Part shown: piece after piece, positions 1 through 6,789 of the stretch
Numbering within the stretch: position 1 is the stretch's first letter
Layout: every line of letters starts with the position of its first letter
Origin: Legionellales bacterium UBA5158
Lineage (GTDB): Bacteria; Pseudomonadota; Gammaproteobacteria; DSM-16500
Direction of reading: 5' to 3'
Length of the DNA stretch: 9,388 bases
Assembly: GCA_002413665.1 (NCBI GenBank)
Contig: DHXK01000203.1
Location: 6,205-15,592 of the forward strand
Position numbers and translations under genes: made by a program
The notes under the pieces: model-generated
What the model saw: only the letters and a program-made list of their open reading frames with translations
Told to the model about the DNA's origin: nothing
Database searches by the model: none

Positions 1-111
1 TTTTTTTAATATTAGCATAACGACTATGCCGATAAATAAAATAGCTAAAATACCACTCGCTACTATGGATGAGGCTAGAATTGTGTGTGCATGGTTTGAA
101 TATTCAACCAT
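1..111 (-). CDS. N-terminus of an unidentified small membrane protein (partial)
   Basis: An open reading frame on the minus strand begins at an ATG (111-109) and runs 37 codons off the left edge with no stop. A good ribosome binding site, AAGGA (minus strand of 117-121), lies 5 nt upstream of the ATG, which supports this as a real start. The peptide begins MVEYSNHAHTIL, followed by one hydrophobic stretch (about residues 11-35) rich in Ile, Leu, Val and Ala. It ends in Lys-Lys at the edge, as expected for a single N-terminal membrane helix or signal anchor. I do not recognise the family, and most of the protein is outside the window. It is divergent from the MFS gene and shares the intergenic region with it. 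A weak promoter guess is TTGTTT (minus strand of 206-211) with TAAAAT (184-189), spacer 16. Confidence 0.55.
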   Translation of the reverse strand, partial: MVEYSNHAHTILASSIVASGILAILFIGIVVMLILKK

Positions 112-293
112 AAAGATCCTTGTAATAAATATAGGCTAGGGTTCATTTTGAAAAATAGCGCTGACAGATTGAAAAGTTGAGTGATTTTACCATGTTATGG
201 ATATGAAACAATGGCTTAGTAACTGCTTGATTTTCGGATATTTTTTATACTTTCGTGTTAATTAAGGCTGCATGTTGAGTACCCTGGATTCTA

Positions 294-321
294 TGATCTA
301 ATGTGTAACAAAAGTAGATCA
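294..321. repeat. Inverted repeat TGATCTA-N14-TAGATCA
   Basis: A perfect 7-bp inverted repeat (294-300 and 315-321) has half-site centres 21 bp apart, about two helical turns. It sits just upstream of a second dyad and of the MFS promoter, as an activator or repressor site might. The regulatory role is inferred only; AT-rich intergenic DNA makes chance dyads fairly common. Confidence 0.35.
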
Positions 322-323
322 AT

Positions 324-340
324 TTAGCAAAATTTGCTAA
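324..340. promoter_or_regulatory. Operator-like palindrome TTAGCAAA-A-TTTGCTAA
   Basis: This is a perfect 8-bp inverted repeat around a single central A (position 332). It overlaps the place where a -35 element would lie for the TATAAT box at 348-353, so a bound dimeric repressor would block polymerase. Size and position suit a TetR- or MarR-type operator controlling the downstream efflux pump. No regulator gene is in the window, so the cognate protein is unknown. Confidence 0.45.
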
Positions 341-353
341 GATATTTTATAAT
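324..353 (+). promoter_or_regulatory. Candidate sigma-70 promoter of the MFS gene
   Basis: A perfect -10 hexamer, TATAAT, lies at 348-353. The best -35 match is TTAGCA (324-329, four of six bases) with an 18-bp spacer. Transcription would begin near 360, giving a leader of about 20 nt to the ATG at 380. The -35 and spacer are buried in the palindrome at 324-340, which suggests regulation by occlusion. Confidence 0.45.
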
Positions 354-379
354 TATTCGTATTGGTTCAGATTATACTT

Positions 380-1591
380 ATGCAGCATTTATCGGATAAA
401 CAACAATGTGTCTGGGTCCCTATTCTTTTGATTGTCTATAATTTTGCTGCTAATTTAGCGAATGATATTTACCTTCCTAGTTTGCCCCAATTAACTACCT
501 TTTTTAGCACTACGGCTGCGACACTTCAATTTACGATGACTGCATGGTTTGCAGGAGTTGCCATTCCACAGTTATTTTTAGGTCCTTTAACTGACAAGGT
601 CGGTAGGCGTCCTATTTTATTTGGTGGTGGACTTGTTTTTCTCATTTCAACCTTGGTATCTGCATGCGCTAATAATGTATGGGTATTAATTGTTGCACGT
701 TTCTTTCAAGGCGTTGGCGTTTGTAGTTTAAACGTAACGACATTTAGCATTTTGGTTGATTTGTACGAATACAAGTATCGTATAAAAGTAATGAATAAAA
801 TTATATTGTGTGGCACCGCCTCGCCTCTTTTAGGCCCCATTTTAGGTGGCTATTTCCTAACGTTATTTGGCTGGCGTTCAAATTTTTTAGTTATATTTGC
901 ATTGGGAATGGTAGGCTTGATAGGTTTATGGTTTAAGTTGCCAGAAAGCAATTTATTTCTAAATCCTCGTGCAATGGATTATAAAAGTCTTTGTAAGAAT
1001 TATTATTTAATTTTTACCACTAAAGGTTTTATTAAGCATCTTCTACCTTATTGTTTGTTGCTAGGAGGCTTAGTGGTTTATCTCACTGCTGCGCCTTTTA
1101 TTATTATTACTAAATTAAAATTTTCACCCGAATATTTTGGATATACTCAGCTGCCAGTTTTTGCGACTTACATTCTAGGCGGACTTTACGTTGGTTCTTC
1201 GCCTGAAGAAACCCACATTAGGATGTTGCTGAAAAGAGGCATTAAATTAGTCTTTATTGCAGGGATATGTTTATTATTAAGTTGTTATTTTTTTAAAAAT
1301 TCCATTTATGCATTTATCTTACCAATGATGTTATATGGTTTAGGATTTAGTTTTTGTGCCAGCACTCTGGTGACAGAAGTGATGTCATTAGGTAGTGAAA
1401 TGAAAGGATATGCAGCGGCTTTTCTGGGTTTCGGAATGGCAATCAGCTGTGTTTTGTGTAGTGGGATGTTGAGCTTTTTTTATGACGGAACGCTAGTCTC
1501 TGTTGCTTTTATTATTTTTACCATCGCAGGATTAGCCTTATTAATTTATAATCCATCACAAAAAATAACTAAATCATTAGTCTTAAATTGA
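380..1591 (+). CDS. Bcr/CflA-type MFS drug efflux transporter
   Basis: This encodes a 403-residue inner-membrane proton-driven antiporter of the DHA1 group of the major facilitator superfamily, likely exporting small toxic molecules or drugs. Seen in the sequence: about 12 hydrophobic helices; the Bcr-like first-helix motif NDIYLPSLPQL (28-38); MFS motif A, GPLTDKVGRRP (68-78), in the loop between helices 2 and 3; the motif B arginine in RFFQGVG (107-113); and the antiporter motif C, GTASPLLGPILGG (145-157), followed by GWR. Length is normal for the family. A TTG at 362 in the same frame would add six residues, but it would sit almost on the predicted transcription start and neither start has a clear Shine-Dalgarno. 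I prefer the ATG. The next gene starts 7 bp after the stop, so the two are probably co-transcribed. The substrate cannot be read from sequence. Confidence 0.9.
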   Translation: MQHLSDKQQCVWVPILLIVYNFAANLANDIYLPSLPQLTTFFSTTAATLQFTMTAWFAGVAIPQLFLGPLTDKVGRRPILFGGGLVFLISTLVSACANNVWVLIVARFFQGVGVCSLNVTTFSILVDLYEYKYRIKVMNKIILCGTASPLLGPILGGYFLTLFGWRSNFLVIFALGMVGLIGLWFKLPESNLFLNPRAMDYKSLCKNYYLIFTTKGFIKHLLPYCLLLGGLVVYLTAAPFIIITKLKFSPEYFGYTQLPVFATYILGGLYVGSSPEETHIRMLLKRGIKLVFIAGICLLLSCYFFKNSIYAFILPMMLYGLGFSFCASTLVTEVMSLGSEMKGYAAAFLGFGMAISCVLCSGMLSFFYDGTLVSVAFIIFTIAGLALLIYNPSQKITKSLVLN

Positions 1592-1598
1592 GATAATT

Positions 1599-1967
1599 AT
1601 GCAAACCAATAATGAATTAAATACGTTGTTAAAAAATGATAAATCTGCAAAAAAAGTAGCTTATGGAATTTACTATCTCTATTTGATAGGTGTTGTTCTT
1701 CCCATGCTTCCTATTGTAGGAATAATATTTGCTTATATATTCGAAAACGATGCTCAAACGATTTTAAAGAGTCACTATCAATATCTTATTCGCTCCTTCT
1801 GGATAGGGTTATTATATTTTACGCTATCGACTATCCTGATTGTTGTCGCTGTAGGACTTATTTTGGTGCCTATTTGTATCTTATGGTGGTTGATCCGCAT
1901 GATTCGCGGTCTTAAAGCGTTAATGCGCAATGAACCTATACTAAACCCCAAAACTTGGATTTTTTAG
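1599..1967 (+). CDS. Small DUF4870/COG3671-like membrane protein
   Basis: This 122-residue integral membrane protein has a polar N-terminus (1-19), hydrophobic segments at about 21-47 and 68-100, and a short basic tail. Two stretches recall the uncharacterised DUF4870/COG3671 family: SHYQYLIRSFWIGLL (58-72), with the conserved His and aromatic/Arg pattern, and RMIRGLKALMRNEPI (100-114) near the C-terminus. The family's molecular function is not known, so none is assigned. The ATG lies 7 bp after the MFS stop, with only a weak GAGAT-like sequence upstream. This suggests translation is coupled to the efflux gene and the two form an operon. The assignment rests on recalled motif similarity. The gene itself is well supported by length, hydrophobicity pattern and spacing. 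Confidence 0.75.
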   Translation: MQTNNELNTLLKNDKSAKKVAYGIYYLYLIGVVLPMLPIVGIIFAYIFENDAQTILKSHYQYLIRSFWIGLLYFTLSTILIVVAVGLILVPICILWWLIRMIRGLKALMRNEPILNPKTWIF

Positions 1968-2055
1968 CTGATTAAGTGCATTATGATATTGTTTGCAAAG
2001 GTTAGATGAACACACCCTGATGTCGATATTTTTTTAAAAGGAAACTTATAAGAAT

Positions 2056-4038
2056 ATGAGTATCGGAATTTTAGGAGCTATTTTAACTATATTATTTTTT
2101 GCATTAATGACAGGCATTATTTTTTATCATCTGCGACTTCCTACGATTTTAGGTTATCTTCTTGTCGGTGCGATCGCAGGACCTCATGCTGTTGGTTTGA
2201 TACCTGATGTAGAAAGTATTAAAACACTTGCAGAATTTGGCATTGTTTTATTGATGTTTACTATCGGTTTGGAGTTCTCCCTTCCTAAATTGATTGCGTT
2301 AAGGTATTGGGTATTTGGAGTAGGTGAAATACAAGTAATTGTTGTCATCGCTGTGACAACAATCATTGGTATGGCGATAGGCATGACTCCTTTATCGGCA
2401 TTTGCTGTTGGTGGGATTGTTGCGATGTCATCAACAGCCATTGTGGTGAAAGAACTTACCAAACAACGAGAAATTAATTCAAAAGTTGGAAAAAATGCTA
2501 TTGGTATTTTGCTCGCCCAAGATTTAGCGGTGATTCCATTTATTATTTTGCTTGCTAGTTTTTCTTCGGTTACCACCACAAAGCCTTTTGCTGAACTCAT
2601 TTTTGTATTATTTAATTTTAGTGTTGCTTTCTTTTTGATTTTCGTGAGTAGGCGTTGGTTACTAAAACCACTTTTTCGAATTGTTTCAGCTACGAGAGAA
2701 TTGGAATTATTTACCTGTCTAGTATTATTAGTGGCACTCAGCACCGCATGGTTAACACATTGGTTAGGGCTTTCGTATGTTTTAGGGTCTTTTTTAGCAG
2801 GAGTTATGTTGAGTGAAACAGATTTTCGTCACCAAATTGAAGTCGAAGTTCGCCCCTTTAGGGATGTTTTATTAGGATTGTTTTTTATTACGATAGGAAT
2901 GTTGTTAGATGTATCCACATGGTATCACACCTGGGTATGGATTTTGCTGCTTGTTATGGCTCTTGTTTTTTGTAAAACAGTATTGATTATTATTCTCTGC
3001 CGTGTTGCCGGTGATGATTATTTTATTTCATGTCGTACAGGTTTAATTTTGGCTCAAGGTGGTGAATTCGGATTTGCTATTCTTACTTTCGTTTTGTCAA
3101 AAGACTTATTGTCGCCAGATTACGGTCAGGTTGTGCTCGCAGCATTATGGATCAGTATCGCTATTTCACCTTTATTGATTCGATATAATAAAATTATTGC
3201 TAATTTTTTCTTTCCAACTATTTCACAAATTAATGAAGCACTTGTTCAACAAGAAATTATTGGGTTGTCTCATGATTTAAACGATCACATAATTCTTTGT
3301 GGTTATGGACGCGTTGGTCAACATATAGCACGATTACTTGAAATAGAAAATATCGCCTTTATCGGATTAGAATTAGATCCTATGCTCGTGCAGAATGCTA
3401 GGCTAGCAGGAAAACGAGTGACTTACGGTGATGCTTCTCATCCAGGCATGTTGACTGCAGCCGGTTTTTCTCAGGCTAAAGCGATGGTAATTAGTTTTTC
3501 AGATTTTCCCACTTCCATTAAAATTTTAAGTATTGCAAAACAACTTAAGGCATCCATTCCTATCTTAGTTCGATGTAGAGATGAGACCGAGATGGAGCAA
3601 TTAAAAGAACAGGGTGCAACAAGAGTGATTGCTGAAGTATTAGAAGAAGGATTATCTCTAGCGCATCATTTAATGCAAGTCGTAAAAATTTCTGATGTGA
3701 GGATTCATTATCTCATGCAAGATTTAAGAAATCATAATTATGATTTATTACAGGGAACTCCGTCTGGTTCATTAGATGAAATATTAGATCTAGAAAAGCG
3801 AGGCCCTGAACAGTTGCGACCGGTTATACTTAAGCAAGGTGCTTATGCCATTAATCGTTGCTTAGGAGACTTAAACTTAACGCAAATCAAGGTGGCTGTA
3901 GTTGCTATTCGACAAGGCGAGTCAAAAAAATTCAAACCCAGCCCAATCATGCGACTCAACTTGGAAGATATTATTGTATTATTTGGCGATGAAATTAATT
4001 TGGAAAAAGCTGAAAAAATTATATTGGAAGGAGATTAA
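2056..4038 (+). CDS. Kef/YbaL-type CPA2 cation:proton antiporter with RCK domain
   Basis: This 660-residue inner-membrane protein is of the monovalent cation:proton antiporter-2 family and probably moves K+ (or Na+) against H+. The N-terminal exchanger domain (about 5-385) shows the family signatures LLMFTIGLEFSL (65-76), SSTAIVVKEL (125-134), LLAQDLAVIP (152-161; D156 is the likely ion-binding Asp), GSFLAGVMLSET (244-255) and AQGGEFGF (333-340). A cytosolic RCK/TrkA-N domain follows, with the Rossmann loop GYGRVG (416-421), an acidic residue at the end of strand 2 (E439) and GDASHPGML (458-466). The tail (about 575-657) looks like TrkA-C. Architecture and length match YbaL/KefB/KefC. No KefF/KefG-like quinone reductase lies beside it, so glutathione gating is not supported. 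The Shine-Dalgarno AAAAGGA (2036-2042) is 13 nt from the ATG, unusually far, but no in-frame start lies closer to it. Confidence 0.92.
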   Translation: MSIGILGAILTILFFALMTGIIFYHLRLPTILGYLLVGAIAGPHAVGLIPDVESIKTLAEFGIVLLMFTIGLEFSLPKLIALRYWVFGVGEIQVIVVIAVTTIIGMAIGMTPLSAFAVGGIVAMSSTAIVVKELTKQREINSKVGKNAIGILLAQDLAVIPFIILLASFSSVTTTKPFAELIFVLFNFSVAFFLIFVSRRWLLKPLFRIVSATRELELFTCLVLLVALSTAWLTHWLGLSYVLGSFLAGVMLSETDFRHQIEVEVRPFRDVLLGLFFITIGMLLDVSTWYHTWVWILLLVMALVFCKTVLIIILCRVAGDDYFISCRTGLILAQGGEFGFAILTFVLSKDLLSPDYGQVVLAALWISIAISPLLIRYNKIIANFFFPTISQINEALVQQEIIGLSHDLNDHIILCGYGRVGQHIARLLEIENIAFIGLELDPMLVQNARLAGKRVTYGDASHPGMLTAAGFSQAKAMVISFSDFPTSIKILSIAKQLKASIPILVRCRDETEMEQLKEQGATRVIAEVLEEGLSLAHHLMQVVKISDVRIHYLMQDLRNHNYDLLQGTPSGSLDEILDLEKRGPEQLRPVILKQGAYAINRCLGDLNLTQIKVAVVAIRQGESKKFKPSPIMRLNLEDIIVLFGDEINLEKAEKIILEGD

Positions 4039-4103
4039 ATTTCTTTCGATAAATATTAGATAGAAATACCAAGAAAAGTCATTAATTTATACAGATATAT
4101 GCC

Positions 4104-4132
4104 TTTAGATAACATCATCTTTTTGATAAAAT
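4104..4132 (+). promoter_or_regulatory. Candidate sigma-70 promoter of the monooxygenase gene
   Basis: TTTAGA (4104-4109, four of six bases to the -35 consensus) and TAAAAT (4127-4132, five of six to the -10) are separated by 17 bp in the 131-bp gap after the antiporter gene. Transcription would begin near 4139, leaving a leader of about 30 nt. An alternative -10, GATAAT (4133-4138), pairs with ATAACA (4109-4114). No strong terminator hairpin precedes it, so read-through from upstream is also possible. Confidence 0.35.
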
Positions 4133-4169
4133 GATAATAATCTAATCAAAACCCACACGGTGCATAACT

Positions 4170-5783
4170 ATGAGTAACCACTTACCAGTTTTGATTATTG
4201 GTGCAGGCCCTACTGGATTGATGATGGCCTGTGAATTGAAGCGTCATGATATCCCTTTTCGTATCATCGATAAAAAATCTACTCGAACTCAAGGTTCCAA
4301 TGCAACGTGGGTACAGACTCGCACCTTAGAAATCTTTGATGCTATGGGCATTGCCGATCGCTTCCTTAAAATAGGCCATCAGTGTGATGCTATTAATTTG
4401 TATGCTAACGGAGAGCGATTAGTCAACATTCCATTCGATAAAATTGATTCAATTTATCCCTTTGTTTTAATGCTGTCTCAAAGCGATACGGAGAGACTCC
4501 TCAATGAACGATTAGAAGAATCAAATAATAAAGTAGAAAGAGAAGTAGAATTAATCGATGTAAAACAAACAAAGAATGGAGTTGAATCCACTGTTCGCTA
4601 TTCCGATGGTCATACAGAAGGCATCACGAGTAACTGGGTTATTGCCTGTGATGGCATAAATAGTACAGTACGAAACAAATGCCAAATTACATTTCCAGGC
4701 AACGACTTACCAGAGCAATTTATGGTAGCTGATGCACAAATGAGTACTTTTTTACCCCACAACGAAATGCATGTTTTTTTCGATAAAGGTACTATTTTTC
4801 CTGACAAAGGAACTCTGTTCACAGCGTTTCCATGGGGAGAAAATAAATATCGGATTTGCGCCAATCTATATCAAGATGCACCAAGACAAAGTTTTGCTGA
4901 ACATGAGGTGAGAGAAGTTGTTGCTGAGCGTACTTACGGCAATTATGTTGTAGATAGCATTTCGTGGATTTCACCGTTTTGGATACATTGCAAAATAATG
5001 GACCAGATGAGGTTAGGCCCTATTTTTTTTGCAGGAGATGCTGCGCATACTCATTCACCATTAGGTGGACAAGGTATGAATACAGGGTTACAGGACGCCC
5101 ATAATCTTGCATGGAAACTTGCATTAGTTATTAAAGAAAAAGCCAATAAATCATTACTAGATAGCTATCAATTAGAACGATACCCAATTGTAAACGAAAC
5201 GGTTAATCAAACAGAATTCCTGACAAATATGGCATTATTCGATAATTTATTTTTTGATAAGTTACAAAAATTCACTCAAAAAATCTCCCAGAATTCAAAT
5301 CTGTCTACAGAAATTTGCACGCAGCTCACCCAATTGAGTATTCAATATAAAGAAAGCCCTGTGATAGATGCGTCTGAAATGATAAACAAACAATCGCCTC
5401 AGCCAGGTGAGCGTGCACCTAATGTTATAATGAATAATTCAAAAAAAATGTATGACTATATAAATAATACGTTACACAATGTTTTATTGTTTACAGGAAA
5501 TAAGCCAACAAAAGATGATTTAACAAAGCTTAAAGAATTGCAGAAATCAATAAATATAAAATTCGCAGATCTTGTTAAGGTCAGTATTATTGCTAGTGAA
5601 GAAATAAACGATGCTGAGAATATTATTCTAGATACAGAAGGTGCTATTCATCAGCGTTATAATATAAAAGCACCTTATATTTATATTAACCGACCTGATG
5701 ATTATATTGCTTATTGCTCGAAGAAATTAGATTCTGTTTCTGTGGAAAATTTTCTGCAACAATATTTGATAAGCAGCTCGTAA
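4170..5783 (+). CDS. Class A FAD-dependent aromatic-type monooxygenase
   Basis: This 537-residue cytosolic flavoprotein belongs to the UbiH/phenol-hydroxylase (PheA/TfdB) superfamily, which uses NAD(P)H and O2 to hydroxylate aromatic or similar substrates. All three FAD/NAD(P)H fingerprints are present: the dinucleotide-binding loop GAGPTG (11-16), the DG motif ACDGINSTVR (159-168), and the GD motif FAGDAAHTHSP (287-297) followed by GGQGMN (299-304). The usual DSYQLERYP (331-339) comes next. Residues from about 400 resemble in placement the thioredoxin-like C-terminal domain of phenol hydroxylases, but are rich in Asn, Lys and Ile and diverged. Length fits the PcpB/MhpA-like group. Substrate is unknown: no ring-cleavage, polyketide or ubiquinone genes lie nearby. 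The start has only a weak site, GGTG (4159-4162), 7 nt upstream, but the FAD loop begins 10 residues in, as normal. Confidence 0.88.
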   Translation: MSNHLPVLIIGAGPTGLMMACELKRHDIPFRIIDKKSTRTQGSNATWVQTRTLEIFDAMGIADRFLKIGHQCDAINLYANGERLVNIPFDKIDSIYPFVLMLSQSDTERLLNERLEESNNKVEREVELIDVKQTKNGVESTVRYSDGHTEGITSNWVIACDGINSTVRNKCQITFPGNDLPEQFMVADAQMSTFLPHNEMHVFFDKGTIFPDKGTLFTAFPWGENKYRICANLYQDAPRQSFAEHEVREVVAERTYGNYVVDSISWISPFWIHCKIMDQMRLGPIFFAGDAAHTHSPLGGQGMNTGLQDAHNLAWKLALVIKEKANKSLLDSYQLERYPIVNETVNQTEFLTNMALFDNLFFDKLQKFTQKISQNSNLSTEICTQLTQLSIQYKESPVIDASEMINKQSPQPGERAPNVIMNNSKKMYDYINNTLHNVLLFTGNKPTKDDLTKLKELQKSINIKFADLVKVSIIASEEINDAENIILDTEGAIHQRYNIKAPYIYINRPDDYIAYCSKKLDSVSVENFLQQYLISSS

Positions 5784-5802
5784 ACAAAATTAGTTTGCGT
5801 GT

Positions 5803-5820
5803 GAGCTCCATAGAGTTTTT
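5803..5820 (+). terminator. Weak possible intrinsic terminator
   Basis: GAGCTC (5803-5808) can pair with GAGTTT (5813-5818) around a CATA loop, with two G-U pairs, and T5 runs to 5820. The stem is short and weak, so it may only attenuate transcription between the monooxygenase and pta genes. Confidence 0.2.
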
Positions 5821-5847
5821 ATCCATAACACCTTTCAGGATGGGTAA

Positions 5848-6789
5848 ATGAAAAACATTAATCTTAATAGTTTATTAAAAAGAGCTAAGAAATTACCAGC
5901 ACTACGTACGGCAGTAGTCCATCCAGTCACAGTAGAAGCCTTAACGGGTCTTGACGAAGCTGCAAAAGAAAAATTAATCATTCCTGTTTTAATTGGTCCT
6001 TCGCATAAAATTAAGCGTGCCGCAAAAGATGCAAAAGTTAATATTTCTTCATACGAGTTGATTCATACGGAGCATAGTCATGCCGCTGCTGAACAGGCAG
6101 TCGCGATGGCCCGTGCTGGTGAAATTGAGATGCTAATGAAAGGCAGTTTGCATACCGATGAATTTATGCATGCAGCAGTTGATAAAGTAAAAGGTTTACG
6201 TACCGCAAGGCGAATGAGTCATGTATTTGTAGCAGAAATTAAAACTTATCAAAAATTATTACTATTAACGGATTGTGCTCTAAATATTTTACCCACATTA
6301 ATGTGTAAGCGTGACATCGTAAGAAATGTTATTGATTTAGCCTGTGCATTAGGAATTAAAATGCCCAAAGTGGCTATTCTTTCTGCCATTGAAACGATTG
6401 ATGATAAATTGCAATCCACCATCGATGCAGCAGCACTATGCAAAATGGTAGATCGAGGCCAAATTACTGATGCAATTTTAGATGGCCCATTAGCTTTAGA
6501 TAATGCTATTTCTGCTCGTGCTGCAAAGACTAAACTTATTATTTCAGAAGTGGCAGGAAATGCTGACATCCTACTCGCTCCGGATTTAGAAGCAGGTAAT
6601 ATGCTAGCTAAACAATTACAATATTTAGGTAATGCAAGGCTTGCAGGCATAGTTCTGGGAGCACGTTGTCCAATGGTGTTAACCAGTCGAGCTGATGAAG
6701 CGAATGCTAGATTAATTTCATGTGCCTTAGGGTGTTTATACCGTAATTTTTTGATAGAGAAACAATTGAAATGCAAGAAGTCATCTTAG
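5848..6789 (+). CDS. pta: Phosphate acetyltransferase (short PTA/PTB type)
   Basis: This 313-residue cytosolic enzyme interconverts acetyl-CoA plus phosphate with acetyl phosphate plus CoA. It consists of a PTA_PTB domain only, with family stretches LMKGSLHT (96-103), LLTDCALNILP (139-149), AILDGPLALDNA (209-220), DILLAPDLEAGNMLAKQL (240-257) and GARCPMVLTSRAD (271-283). It lacks both the long DRTGG N-terminal part of E. coli Pta and the MaoC-like hydratase domain fused to this type in many bacteria, so it is the stand-alone short form. A clear Shine-Dalgarno, AGGA (5837-5840), lies 7 nt before the ATG. It overlaps ackA by 19 bp, supporting acetyl phosphate as the product. Phosphate butyryltransferases are close relatives, so a preference for longer acyl groups is possible. 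Confidence 0.87.
   Translation: MKNINLNSLLKRAKKLPALRTAVVHPVTVEALTGLDEAAKEKLIIPVLIGPSHKIKRAAKDAKVNISSYELIHTEHSHAAAEQAVAMARAGEIEMLMKGSLHTDEFMHAAVDKVKGLRTARRMSHVFVAEIKTYQKLLLLTDCALNILPTLMCKRDIVRNVIDLACALGIKMPKVAILSAIETIDDKLQSTIDAAALCKMVDRGQITDAILDGPLALDNAISARAAKTKLIISEVAGNADILLAPDLEAGNMLAKQLQYLGNARLAGIVLGARCPMVLTSRADEANARLISCALGCLYRNFLIEKQLKCKKSS

Noticed and set aside
1968..2055. Possible separate promoter for the antiporter (TTGCAA at 1993, GATATT at 2025)
   Set aside because: The best -35 and -10 candidates do not pair at a workable spacing, so no promoter is claimed.
2184..2744. 186-codon minus-strand open frame inside the antiporter gene
   Set aside because: It lies wholly within a gene with strong family motifs, and its translation is low-complexity Ser/Thr/Asn/Ile without domains; it is a shadow of the other strand.
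2056..4038. Glutathione-gated KefB/KefC electrophile defence system
   Set aside because: No KefF/KefG-type ancillary reductase lies nearby and the architecture equally fits YbaL; gating by glutathione cannot be read from the sequence.
4124..4145. Tandem TGATAAA/TGATAAT resembling part of a Fur box upstream of the monooxygenase
   Set aside because: The two GATAAw units are offset by 8 bp rather than arranged as a Fur box, the inverted third unit is missing, and such hexamers are common in AT-rich DNA.
6249..6776. 175-codon minus-strand open frame inside pta
   Set aside because: It is fully antisense to conserved Pta motifs, with no ribosome binding site or recognisable domain.
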